From the NCBI RefSeq assembly GCF_011397635.1, contig NC_064763.1:23139437-23203436 (forward strand): 64,000 bases of DNA, written 5' to 3'. This DNA comes from Epinephelus fuscoguttatus (lineage: Eukaryota; Chordata; Actinopteri; Perciformes; Serranidae). Shown here piece by piece: positions 1 through 11,800 of the stretch (within the stretch, counting starts at the first letter, position 1; every line of letters starts with the position of its first letter). The position numbers and the translations under genes were made by a program. Below the pieces are notes generated by a model that was not told the DNA's origin, searched no databases, and worked only from the letters and a program-made list of their open reading frames with translations.

Positions 1-3000
1 AATCGTAGTCTCAGATCACTGGAGGAAGGAGACGATAGAAAAGCAATAGCAGGCAGGCTGAACTGATGACCATATGGAAATACAAAAGACAAACATGTCT
101 TGACAGCAGATCTGTGTGAGCTGGCCACATAAAGGAATGCGAATAATCTCTGTATCAACAGCGCTGAGCATGTTTCTTATGTTATAAGTTGACGTTTGTC
201 CCTGAATAGCCTTCCTTTTTACACAAACAGCAGTTAATCACAGAAAAGTCAGCCTTCTTTTTAACAGGCGCTGAGGCAAAGCAGGGGGAAATTGAGAGCT
301 TATAGTGATTTCATTCATACCTTTATATATCTGCCAGTGCTGCCGAGGGGCAGATGGACTGATGGTGATGTGATTCTACTGCTGTTTATGTTGGGGTCTC
401 ATATGGTGTCCATACCAGTGGACATTGCAGAGCTCTGCATGCCAGACGTGCATGCCATGAATGCAAACCAAGGCTTGCATCAAAATTCAGAGCAGGCCTT
501 TTCCACCCTACTGCTGCTCGCACTGTTAATGCATCTCAGAAAGACTTCAGAGGGTGATTGTGTTCGTCATCCATACTGATCCTACGTTCGGCCATTTTAC
601 TGTTGAGATATTTCTTTTAACGTTGCAATTCATCCACATCCTTGTTCCTATGTATATGAAGTCTTGAGTCAAACCCATTCTCAAAGAGCATAAAGTAACC
701 CCAAGGCAGAGATTTCTCCAGGATTTTGCAGGCTTTTTTTTGGGATTGTTGCGGTCTAAATCTCTTGATTTCACAGCAGCTTTTCTAGAAAATTGTGATG
801 CATGTTGGGATGTTTATAGGCTTTTTTTTGCAATAAAAAGCAACATTTTTTGTACAATCCATTGGAATTCGAAGGCAACTTTCTCTAGTGAAAATAAAAC
901 CGCACTGTTCTGAGTTTGGGATTTCTACAGTAATGTTACCACTAACCTGCATATTTACTCAGATATGGATGCAAAAGCCTTAGTCATGGTGATACGTCTG
1001 TTGTCAATGTGTTTCAGTAATTCTGCCGGTCTGTTCTGCAATAGAAAAGTGTTTGTCAATCGATTGTAGTTTGTGTTGGTTATGTTCACGAGTGAGGGTA
1101 GAATGAGGCATGAGATGGATCAGCAGTTTGGTGCGGCTTCCCCCGCTTTTGTGCAGAACCTTAGTTAATTGCCTTGCACAATATTTAGCTATACATTTTG
1201 TTGGTGAATGTGACACATTTGCATCACACATGTCTGCATCCTCACAATCAGAAACAAGAAAGTGAATTTGGGGACTGCTATGATTTGTGAAACTCACAGG
1301 AAACTATGATGATTGGTCAAATTTACAGAGAAGTTGCAGTGAATGGACAAATTTAAGGTCGTGCAAAATTCACAGGGATTGAATTAATTTGTGTTCATTG
1401 ATATTCATTGATGAGATATTTGAGTTTTCATCCAATCAAAGTGGAGGAGTTCAGAGGGTTAATATTAAACAAAAAGCTCCAGGCAACTGGATGCAGTTCT
1501 GGAAACCTTTCAAAGACTTGATATATTTATGTTGTGCCACATATTAAAAAGCAAAACAATCTGCTGCAGCAGCACCTCCAACAATGTAAAGCAGCGAGGA
1601 GCCCTGAGGAGTCCTGGACAGGCTGTTATCTCATCCAGGGAGATAGGAAGTATGGACAGGAAATCTAGGGGGAGGGGGAGGAGAAGCCCCATATGGGAAG
1701 TGCAGTGTAAACAGTCTCGGCTTTTAATCATCCCAGCTCACGTTCGGAACTGGACACACTTTGATGTTCTCCCTCAGCGCCGCCTCCACCCTCCCATCCC
1801 TTGTTCCCTAACGGCCGTGCTGAGGGCCGGCGAGGGGAACATGCAGATAGTGGCCTTGGTTGGTCGAGGAGGCATTCAGTACCTTGTGGGACAGCGAGAA
1901 GGGAGACGAAAGAATGTGAAGTGGTGCAGACTTAACTGGTGTTCAGTCAATTGCCTGCCCTGCCTTAATTATAGCTGACGTATTTAAGGGAGCTCTCAAA
2001 GGTCAATTCAACATTTCAAAGTACAAAGACCCAAAAATACAGCGAGAGGAAGAAAAGAAAGTCAAGATGTCTTTGAGCAAAAATAGGTGGAGCTCTTAAT
2101 TGGGCACATTGCCCACTGGAGGATAAACTCTTTCTCTAAACAGAGGCCAGAGGACAGTTGACAATCCTCTCAAGTTCAAAGTTATCCCCGGAGCTTTTGC
2201 ACTGCTCCTCTGGTCATAATGCAAGCTTCACTCTGGAAATGGGGAGAGAGTCAAAATTCCTCAGCACTTGTATTTGTCCAAATAGTGCTGGCCAGACCCC
2301 AGCCAGTGTTCCAATGAACGTGTTCATTCAGAGGACAGGGCATACTTCCAGGGAGATCACAGTTTAACAGATCAGACGGAGATGCGTACCAAAGCAAAGT
2401 CTTATGACTTGAATACACTGAGGGAAACCGGGGATTTCTTCTACCCTCAAACGCTCTGAGTGTGGTCCTCACATGTGTTACCAAACATCATTAAAACAGG
2501 ATCTGATGATTTATCAGAGAAGTAACTTCAGTTCAACAAAACTTCGCCAAAAGTGTGTGAATCTGTACTGTTTTACATAACAGCACAAAGTTTCAACAAT
2601 GTACGACTCATACAAAAGCCAAAATTATGTTTAACTTCTAATGTCTAATGTTGCTTTCCTCGACATTAACTTCCAAAATTAGACAGTTCTAATAAAACAG
2701 CGAGACAATCCAAGGCTCAGAGGAGTGACATGTTGCCAAAGATCAACATGTGGTCCAGAGTAAAATCTGGGATAGCTTCTGAGACTCCGAAAGTGCACTC
2801 ACTGAAGTCACAGACAGGAATTAAGCTAGAAGACAATTTGGCTTTGCAGTCATGATAATACATTACATCTGGACCATTTTAAAGGGACAGTTCACCCCCA
2901 AATCAAAAATACATATTTTTCCTTACCTATAGTGCTCTTTATCAATCTAGATTGTTTTATTGATTATCTTGAGCGAGTGACATTTCTGTTTTCTCAGCAC

Positions 3001-5881
3001 TTTGAGCACCACAAGCTAAGTGCCATCTAGTTCCATTATACAGGAGAGAAGGCAGACATCTCTACAGCCAATATCTCCAACACTCAGCAACTTACACCAA
3101 AATCATCTAGACTGATAAACAGCATTACAGGTAAGAGGAAAAATATGTATTTTTGATTTGGAGCTAAACTGGCCCTTTAACACAGAGGAGAGAGAGCACA
3201 ATCTGAGATAGAAAAAGGACAAAGACAGACCTATCTATGGACTCAACCTCCTTTCCAGCCTTCATCCCCCCCATCCACTGGAAGACAAGAACATAAAGCG
3301 GGACCGTAAAGCAGCCTGCAGAGGCAGTGAGGACCTGTTGGAACAGGCCTGAGCTGCAACAAAGAGCATCCTGCAGCATAACACCACCTCTGTGCACTGT
3401 GGGAACAGCCTGGGAAGAGAGAGTCTGACAAAACTATACCTTCCAAACCTCAGACAGAACCACAATCAATGGTCTGAGTTAGGGAAACAAGGAAACAGGA
3501 GAGCGGACAAAACCAACTGTATGGACTTTGTAGCCAGCAGAAAGTAAGAAAAAACAGGGATGTTATCATTCGGACTATGGCTGAGATAAAAATATTAGTT
3601 TGAATGTGGCTGGTGCACCTTTCTTCACGCCTTTAGGAAAATCTGGGCAGATATCACTTCTACAATCTTGATTGAGCTCAGTCACCCATCTGTTACCATA
3701 ATATGCAGCTGTAGCTCTTCACTGAGACCTGGTGACAGGGGGTTAATATCTTTTCATTTCCTCTACAGCACATTTGGCCCCATGGAACACTACAAAACAC
3801 TGTGCAAGGTTTTATGGGAATTAAAATAAAGAAAGCTGGAAATCCCAGAAAGCTGGAAGTGTCTTTGATCTCACCTGCATGGTGATATGCATCCATAACA
3901 TGTTGTCAACATCCCACACAGACACATTAAAGCCGAATAACTGGAGAGGAAAGCAGCAATGGCTTTTCACGGTGCCTTATACTGGTGCTTTCTCCGTGGA
4001 GAAGCCATGTAAATCCTTATCAATTATGGCTAACTGCAGCATCTGGCTCGCCATTCACAAAGCCTTCCACGCCTGGTGAGTGACAAGAGACAAGATCCTA
4101 CAGTGCCTCATGTCTGTCGTCCCGTTTCTCTGGAGACGGTAAACAAATTGACACAGCCAAGCTTTAAGGCCCAGGAGCCTTAATCCACTCCTGAATCCTA
4201 AATATGCACACTGAATTGAGTGCATACTTTACATCCGCAGGGTATCGGCATGCTTTTTTTCCTAAATGGTAGAAAAAAAACCAAACAAACAAAAAAAAAC
4301 GCTTTTGCTAAAATCACAGTTTTGCATGGGTCTAAACATGATCTGCTGTGTTGTCTAACAGTCCTCGACCACACCTTGATATTAAAAATGTTGGAAGAGC
4401 ATTAGATGCCATAAATAGTTTCTGCAAAACAAAGCTATCACCTTTGAACAGATACACATAAAAGAGCTTGGCAACCACAGCCAAACCAATGTTCTTTTTT
4501 TTCCAGGGATAAGTAAAAATAGCCTGAAAACAAATTAACCTCAATAACACCTGTATGTCATCATTATTGTTCAAGGAATTTAGATTTTCTGTCACCACAC
4601 GCTGAGTGGGAACTGTGGCATTGTGAGCAGCTCTCGGAAAGACACAGTGTACAGTAACCCCCGGTCACTGCACTATTTTGAGGGCGTATAGCAACAAGTA
4701 CAGGTGTTAAATAATTTAGTTTATCAGACAGTGGATGCTGGGTAAACTGTTCGGATAGATGCACTGATGACTAATTATCAAATCAATGCTTTTACATGGA
4801 CCTCTTCTGATCTATGGACTGTCAGTGATGAATTATTGCTCCCCAGTCCAACAGTGATGGTAATAGAGATTAGTCTAGTCCAGGGGAGTCAAACATACGG
4901 CGTATTGACAATACACTTCCAAAACTTTTGATTTGTTAACTTTAACTGCCTCCTCAACAGCATTTACCACTTAAGTTTGGTGTGGTGATGTCAGCTTTAC
5001 TACACAGGGGAGAAAATATATGGAGAAATGCACGACAGACATGGCAGACCATCATGTTTTGTAAATGGATGAACATCTTCAGGATTCTTTACACTAACAG
5101 GCAAGGAAACATTTAGAGGTGTTGTTCTTTATAGGTTATCATGCAGTGGTCCGGCCCACTTGAGATCAAACTGGGCTGTATGTGGCCCAAAATGACACCC
5201 CAGGTCCTAAAGTATGATACCATTTACTTTGATCAACATACTTTCAGCACTGTACAACGGGAGAACATTCAAGTTTAATAATCCTCTACTACAATAAAAC
5301 TGTCAGTGGGAGGGTCCCCTGGGACAAAATGGTAATCAGAGCAACTGGCTGATGTAAGTGTATATCTGCGCACAGACGATGCCAACAATACATAGGTTGA
5401 AGACATGGATGGATTACTGAGCATGCCTGCCAGGCACAGGCCCAGGAGCCCAACCTGTCAGGGGCCCTCTGGCCTTCACTTGCAAAATGTCAAATGTCAA
5501 GTTAGCATGTACCAACTGGGAACACACTGAAAATGACCACGAGAAACAAACCCATGAAAAGATGCATTGCGACTACAAAGAGATGCAAAACCACCACAAA
5601 GTCTGTGTGTCTGTGCAACTGTGCAGTAGAGGTGGGGGGGCCTTGTGAATGTCTGTGCCCTGGGACCCATATTCTCATAATCCGCCCATGATTGAGGACC
5701 AATTATTCCCACTCATCTACATTTATTAACTGTATTTGAGCAAGGCATTAGAGCCCATAGAAACTCTGACAACAGGTGCCCACACGCACTCCTCAGTGAG
5801 TTCACCTTTATAGGTTTGAAGGTAAATGGTAAGTGAGAATAACATACAACATCATGTAAATGCTCTTTAATGACTCCTTAC
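1..5881 (-). other. rnf43: rnf43 intron, no exons seen
   Basis: This stretch lies 3' of the first rnf43 coding exon on its strand. I see no RING, transmembrane or PA-domain coding sequence. It holds a TTAA MITE at 2879-3180, a probable dispersed repeat around 5405-5695 (similar ends reading catggatggattactgag and ataatccgcccatg) and otherwise unremarkable AT-rich sequence. Confidence 0.6.
2879..3180. mobile_element. TTAA-flanked MITE (~300 bp)
   Basis: Terminal inverted repeats of about 45 bp begin TTAAAGGGACAGTTCACCCC and end ...CTAAACTGGCCCTTTAA, and both arms include AAATCAAAAATACATATTTTTCC. A TTAA sits at each end, as left by piggyBac-type transposases. There is no coding capacity. Confidence 0.75.
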
Positions 5882-6103
5882 CTGCATTAGTTTTCCCTCT
5901 GCGTAGCCGGCGCTTCCTCCCACGAACACCCCTTCCAGAGTGATGAGCTTCCCCGTTGGCTCGTGGTTCAGCAGTGCCACCTTGATGACCGCTCGCAAGG
6001 CCGGCCGCTCCGACTCCAGGCCCGGCTGGCCCAGCACCACCTGCAGGGCCGCCATGAGCAGCCACGGCCAGAGCCCGGCCAGGCGCCGCTGGGGGACGGT
6101 CAT
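5882..6103 (-). CDS. rnf43: RNF43 E3 ubiquitin ligase, first coding exon (partial gene)
   Basis: RNF43 is a single-pass membrane RING E3 ligase that ubiquitinates Frizzled/LRP6 at the cell surface and so dampens Wnt signalling; R-spondins oppose it. The exon encodes 74 residues: an ATG at 6103-6101, a signal peptide with the hydrophobic core [18 protein letters not shown], then the start of the protease-associated ectodomain (VESER-like [30 protein letters not shown]), all closely matching vertebrate RNF43 and not its paralogue ZNRF3. It ends at a strong donor, CAG followed by GTAAGG, in phase 0, the position expected before the SHPLYLCN exon. No further rnf43 exon is visible down to base 1, so the transmembrane segment and RING domain lie outside the window; a long second intron is also known in mammals. 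hsf5 lies directly upstream on the same strand. Confidence 0.9.
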
Positions 6104-6138
6104 GGCCTCGGCTGTAGCGGCGGTGCCCGGCCGCACAT
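6100..6138 (-). promoter_or_regulatory. uORF overlapping the rnf43 start codon
   Basis: An upstream ATG in CACC-ATG context opens a 12-codon reading frame ([12 protein letters not shown]) whose TGA stop overlaps the main ATG as ATGA. If the transcript leader includes this stretch, ribosomes would meet the uORF first and rnf43 would depend on leaky scanning or reinitiation. A CTACAG just before the main ATG could instead be a splice acceptor that removes the uORF, although its upstream tract is GC-rich rather than pyrimidine-rich. Confidence 0.45.
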
Positions 6139-8549
6139 GGTGGACTTCAAAGCAGGCAAGCACCGCGGATAGACAAACGGAGGAAATATTGATATGTGTA
6201 ATGTATACGTCCCACTTCTTCTTTCAGCCTCGACGACTATACTGCTTAAACTTTTAAAGCTGGAGCACTGCCATCATAACTCATGCGTGAATGTCCCAAA
6301 ACTTCCATTCAGCACCAGAGTTAATATTCAAACTGTACAGAAACGCGTATCACTCAGTGCCCACATGGGACAAAGCGCTGCAGAGAGCTGATATCTCCCG
6401 ACACACAGCAGTGAGCTTAAATGAACTTTTATCCAGTGTCATTAATGTGGGTGGCATGGCACCGTGAAGACACTCTGTGTTGTGTTAGTGTGCACAACAA
6501 ATGTCCTCATTTGTAACGTGTCGGCGTTACAGTCGAGCTGCTGTATCCTCTCCCACACGGGCACGTCCTGACAACAGTGTATCAATCTTCATCCGTATCC
6601 AAACTACTATTAATATCACAGTGTGCACCAGTCACTGGAGCTTACAATCACATTTTGCGAGCAAACAAACAAGCGTCAGAAGAAAGCACATCCTGCGGGC
6701 GCCACATTTTCTGGATAAATCCACAAAAAACGCACGAGCGACGACTTGAACTTCAAAGGCTGGGTTACAGGTTGCCGCCGGAAACTTATAAGGCATGTTG
6801 ACAGATAGAGCAGTGCCAAAAAAAGAAGTTGGGTAATATTTTTACAACCAATGTTGCGAAAAATAATCCTCGAAGAAGTTAAATACAGCACGCCGCTCTA
6901 TCTAATTATTAACCAAAGCAAATGGACCGTTGCCTTACTTCACTTACAACGTGGTAATTATACTGAGTCCGAAACCACAGCGACTTCTGTAACAGACCCA
7001 TCAACCTATTCTCTACAGTCGGTCTTCATTTAAACCAACTGGTTGTATAAAAAAAAAAAAACAGACACACTCTCACACACACACAATCACACACAGGCAT
7101 TCCCCTGAGTTCAGTGGCTCCGCTGCACTGTAAGAAATTAGATACGATCCTCCTGAGAACACCGAGGGAAATGATCAAACTCATCAGCGGCCACGGAGCA
7201 GAAACACCACAAAAAGTACGACATAAAAGTGGTCCAAACTCCTCGTGGGCTCCATTGAAAGTTAATAAAGAGGAGAGACGCCGTGTACAGTCATGACACC
7301 GTCCCAAAAGTCTACCTCCCGGACTGTCTCTCGCTCCCCTGGGATCTCATTGACACTCTCTACCTGCTCACTGTCCTGCTGCGTTCACGTGCTGTCAGAG
7401 ATTACACTTTTTATAGAAACGACGCACATGAACGACCAGATATCTTTAGAGAAGGGTGGCTTTTTGTCACCTGCTTTGTTAAGCCTGAGAAGAAACAGTG
7501 TTACCAAACTTTATAGGTACTTTTAGTTATTATGGTGACGCTACAAAAATAGTTAAAGCTATAACATCACAGGAGCTTCCGAGGAGCACCCCAAGGCCAC
7601 ATTGGAGGCTGAGGGCGGAGCAGCAGTGCTGATCACAAACGAGTAAGTGGCTCCCTCTACTGTTCAAAAGCCTACAGACACCTTCAGCACACAGCTGCAG
7701 TGATAATGAAATACACATGCACAACAACCCATTCAGCTGAATCATCATAAATATTTCTCACTTTAATTATTAATTTAATACAGGTCCCTTTAAAAACATC
7801 TCGGTTACAAGTTTAAAACTGCTGCACCTTTGAAGTGAAAAATAAAAAGGTGGGGAAATGCACCCACCACTTGGTCACCATCACAATGCAAACAGTCACT
7901 CGTGGATTAAATTAATTTATATATTTTCATACATCTATTCAATATTTTCAGCTCATTACAGCAGTTTGTTACAACTTGCTATGACGGATGCTACCAGCTA
8001 TGCTATTAAAAACAGACTGCAGGTGAAAAATGGGGAGAAGCTGAGTTGGCCCTACTGCAGCAAATCTATATAAATCACACTTAAAATTACAATTCTTTAA
8101 AAACATCACAAAGTGGTCAAATATTTTAAATACTACTGTGTTAAAAATGTAGAGATAAAACCTTGCTTTACAATTTTAAAAATGTACCATGGTACAAGTA
8201 ATTCTACTGGAAATACACAAAGATATACAACATATACCTACTTTTGCAACAACAAAAAATACTTAAGATTAAACTTAGATCACATCAACAAACTTTTACA
8301 CAACAAAGAATCAGTAACGTGGAGAATAAAATCTGGCTGCAGTGAGAAATTAAGATCACATCCTGACGTGAATCACGAATCCCTGCCACACGTCAATCAA
8401 ATCAACAAGCTGAGATCTACAACGAGAAATATAATCAACTGTCAGTGAACTTGTTTCAGTGATGACTTGCAAACATACATTCAAAATTTAAATGCCTTTC
8501 CTGTGACTAGTTTCTAAATGTGTCCCCTGAATTTTCACTAATGTCTTAC
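6139..8549. other. rnf43 5' flank / hsf5 3' flank
   Basis: Upstream of rnf43 and downstream of the proposed hsf5 stop. It should contain the rnf43 leader exon and promoter, but I could not fix a splice pair or TSS; there is an A-run followed by CA-rich sequence at 7048-7090. The hsf5 3' UTR would run down from 8549; minus-strand ATTAAA hexamers occur near 7762-7779. No protein-like open frame was recognised. Confidence 0.4.
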
Positions 8550-8657
8550 CTAAAGACTTGGTGTACTTCCTGTGCATCTGGACTGACTGGTATCCCTCAG
8601 AGTGTCGCAAACCTCGACACATACATCCTCAGTGTTCGTTGCATCATCGCTGGTAGC
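8550..8657 (-). CDS. hsf5: Candidate terminal coding exon of hsf5
   Basis: A phase-0 acceptor (CTGTGCCCTCGTAAG) leads into 35 codons starting ATSDDATNTEDVCVEVCDTL and ending GSTPSL before TAG at 8552-8550. Acidic composition and phase fit the preceding exon. The stop lies inside a perfect donor-like TTTAG/GTAAGA, so this could also be an internal exon spliced after the stop. The repeat-filled intron 8658-9295 separates it from exon 4. Confidence 0.5.
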   Translation of the reverse strand, partial: ATSDDATNTEDVCVEVCDTLRDTSQSRCTGSTPSL

Positions 8658-8753
8658 CTTACGAGGGCACAGAGAACACCACAGCAAATAATGTGCTGTT
8701 CTGCTACACTGTGACACATTCTCTAGTAAGTATACCAAAATATCTAGGAATCA

Positions 8754-8809
<56 letters not shown>

Positions 8810-11800
8810 TAACACATTCATTCATTACTGCTTATCCTATTAGGGGTCGTGTGCGGGCTGGAGCCTATTCCAGCTGACACTGGGCCAGAGGCGCGGTACA
8901 CCCTAGACAGGTCACCATACTATCACACGGCTAACACAGAGAGACATACAACCACTCACATTCACACCTATGGCCAAGTCACCAATTAACCTGCATGTCT
9001 TTGGACTGTGGGAGGAAGCCGGAGTACCTGGAGAAAACCCCACACTGACACAGGGAGAACATGCAAACTCGGCACAGAAGGGCTCCTCCACCCTAGGGTT
9101 CAAACCAGGAACCCTCTTGCTGTGAGGTGACAATGCTAACCACTGCACCACCGTGCCTATTATAAAATATATTGATGAAAAATATAGAGAAAAGAATGTC
9201 TATGCTACAACAGGGAACAACACACCACTCAGACCTCACTCTTCAGAAAAAATAAAGCTAAATGCCTTCAGAAGATCTGCAATGTAGAGGCTTACCTCAT
9301 TTATCGCATCTTCAGGCATCTGCTCTGGTACTGAAACCACAGACTCCTCCTCCTGTTTGTATGTCATCAAATCAACATTGCCCGCCACAGCTGTTATGAT
9401 GGGCCAAGGACTTAAAGGTTCATCTTTCACAGTGCTGGCAGAGCTGTCATGCAGCATGGTGCTAGAGGTGTTGGAGGACGGCACTATTGCAGCGCCTGGC
9501 TTCACGGGGGTCACAGCTCCAACCAGGCTGTTACTGGGCAGGGTCTGCATCACCTCATCTGCAATCTGGAAAACTGCGTCCAAGTTAATGTCACATTTTT
9601 TCTCATCCTGGTGTTGCTTTGAGTCCTGGTTGTTGTCCCCATGACACATCACATTGCAAGGATAGCTAGCCTAAAACAGTGAAATAAAAAGATATGCTTT
9701 AGACAAAGTCCCTGTTTAAAACACTCATCTTTAGAGCTGCAGCGATTAATATTTTAAGCGGTTCGTTTTCAACTATTAAATCAACAAATGTGATAATCGA
9801 TTAATTAGTTTGAGTAATTTTCTATTAAAAAAACAACTTTAAAATCTGATCTGACATTTTAAAGACCAAATAACTAATCAATTAATTAAAATACTAAGCT
9901 ACAGTGAAAATAATTATTAGTTGCAGCCCTCCTCTTTTTTCTTGACCAATCACAGATTCATCATTGATTATGTAACACAAAGTCATCACATTCCTATTTA
10001 CTTACCTGGTAATAACTGTGGGGAGAGAACAGCCCTGTCTGAAGCCCACTTCCTGCCATGGGTGATGCCAAAAGGCTCGGATGGTAAGACTGGCAAACTT
10101 CCAAAAGGGCAAAAGAAAATATTTTAGATTATGAAATGCATGGTTCGGAGTTGAAACCTACATTCTTTCACTGAGAATTAATAAAGACTATTTATTCAAC
10201 ACAGATTACTACATTTTGGTATATTACAAGTACGTTATAGCTAAAGTGTTTTTACTACTCATGCACAATGTGGGTAAAATTATGTATGTCAACTGTCATA
10301 CTCACATGGGGAACAGAAGCCAGGCTGATGACCAGTATAAGTGGTGAAATTTGGATTTGCATGGTATGGACGGCCCAGTAAACTCTGCTGAAAGTGCACA
10401 GCACTGGGGCTTGAGGGTCCTGCAGTGGAGCGGTGGCTTAAAGACGCTAGCATCCCTTTGTCTGTCGCAAAGACAGAAGGCCCAAAAGCTGCACCAAGAC
10501 CCTTTGTCGGGAACTGTGGTGGGATTGGGGTTCCATTGTACGCTGTCATGACCTGAGCTTTATTTGGATGGTAACGAGGAGTTGACTCCTGATGTTTGGG
10601 GCTAAGCAGTGAAGAACTGCCTGCAGAAACAGAGAAAAAGCAGACCATGACAACAACCTGTTAGACAGCTGTTATTGAAATGTAAAGAACTGGATCGTGG
10701 AAATAAAATTGCAATTAGAAGTTTGGTTCAGATGAAAAGGGGCAAAGCATTTAGAATTCATAATGACCTTTACAGGTTTGTGGACTCTTTATGGTCCTTG
10801 AAAAGTTTAAAGAGGTAGTGCATCTACATTCCCATGGTCCTATGTTCCTCAGCTTCACACACTTTTAAAGGTCCAGTGTGTAAGATTTTGGTGAGGACTG
10901 CAGATAGCACCATCTGAAACTCCTCCAGGTTAGAATTCCTCCAGTGTTCACTGCTCAGGAGGTTTTTACTGGGAGCTGAGTTATCCGCAGACGTTTCCTG
11001 GTCCCCAAAACAAACGGGCCAGGTGGCTCACACCATTTTGAAAAATAGAAATTATCCCTTTTCCCTAGCCAAAATTTATTGTAAATTTGAAGTGTTATTT
11101 AGCCCTTTTTCTGACAAGATAGCTTAACATGGTTGGTACCTGTGGGTGCATTAGGTCCTCTAGTTTAATATGATACCCGTGTCTTCACTATAGTTTTAAA
11201 ACTGAGAATGCCACAGCAGATGTCATTAGCTAAAAATTAGTCTCTCACTTCTCACCATCAGCTTCGCCCGTCATACCTGGGGATTCCTCACATGTTTTTT
11301 TGCCAGATATTTGGCCATCGCCTCTCTTTTCCTTTCATTTTCTTGTTCTCTCTGTACCCTGGCTTTTCCTTTAGTAGTCCCTGATATTTACTGAGGCAAT
11401 CTGACTTAAGTCAGGCTGCAGTCCGCCTCACATTTACATCACCAGCACTTGTGAGTTCTGCGCATCACTCATCCGGCCATTTCACAATAGCTGTGGGAGG
11501 TAGGAGTATCAGATGGCACGCTGACTTGTGTTTTAATGTTGAAAGTACATTTCCGTATAATGTAAATACATACTTGTGTTGTCATTGATATAAGTCAGTG
11601 AGTAAATTGTACTTAATCCCATTTAAGGGTCAACCATAGACCTTTACATGGGCCACTTGGGTCATCTGTACCCTTTTACCTCCTGATGAGGGGCCTGCTC
11701 ACTTTTCATGTATGAGAACTTCAGATCGAGATGTTCAGGAGCCAAATTATCTGCAGAGGTCTCTCCCTCTCCAAAATAGACAGACCAGGTGATAAACCGC

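Noticed and set aside
1..5881. Remaining rnf43 exons (RING, transmembrane)
   Set aside because: I looked on the minus strand for SHPLYLCN-like, RING Cys/His and transmembrane coding blocks and found none; they must lie outside the window.
6104..6163. N-terminal extension of RNF43
   Set aside because: The upstream open frame begins with GTG, not ATG; the first in-frame ATG at 6103 gives a normal signal peptide.
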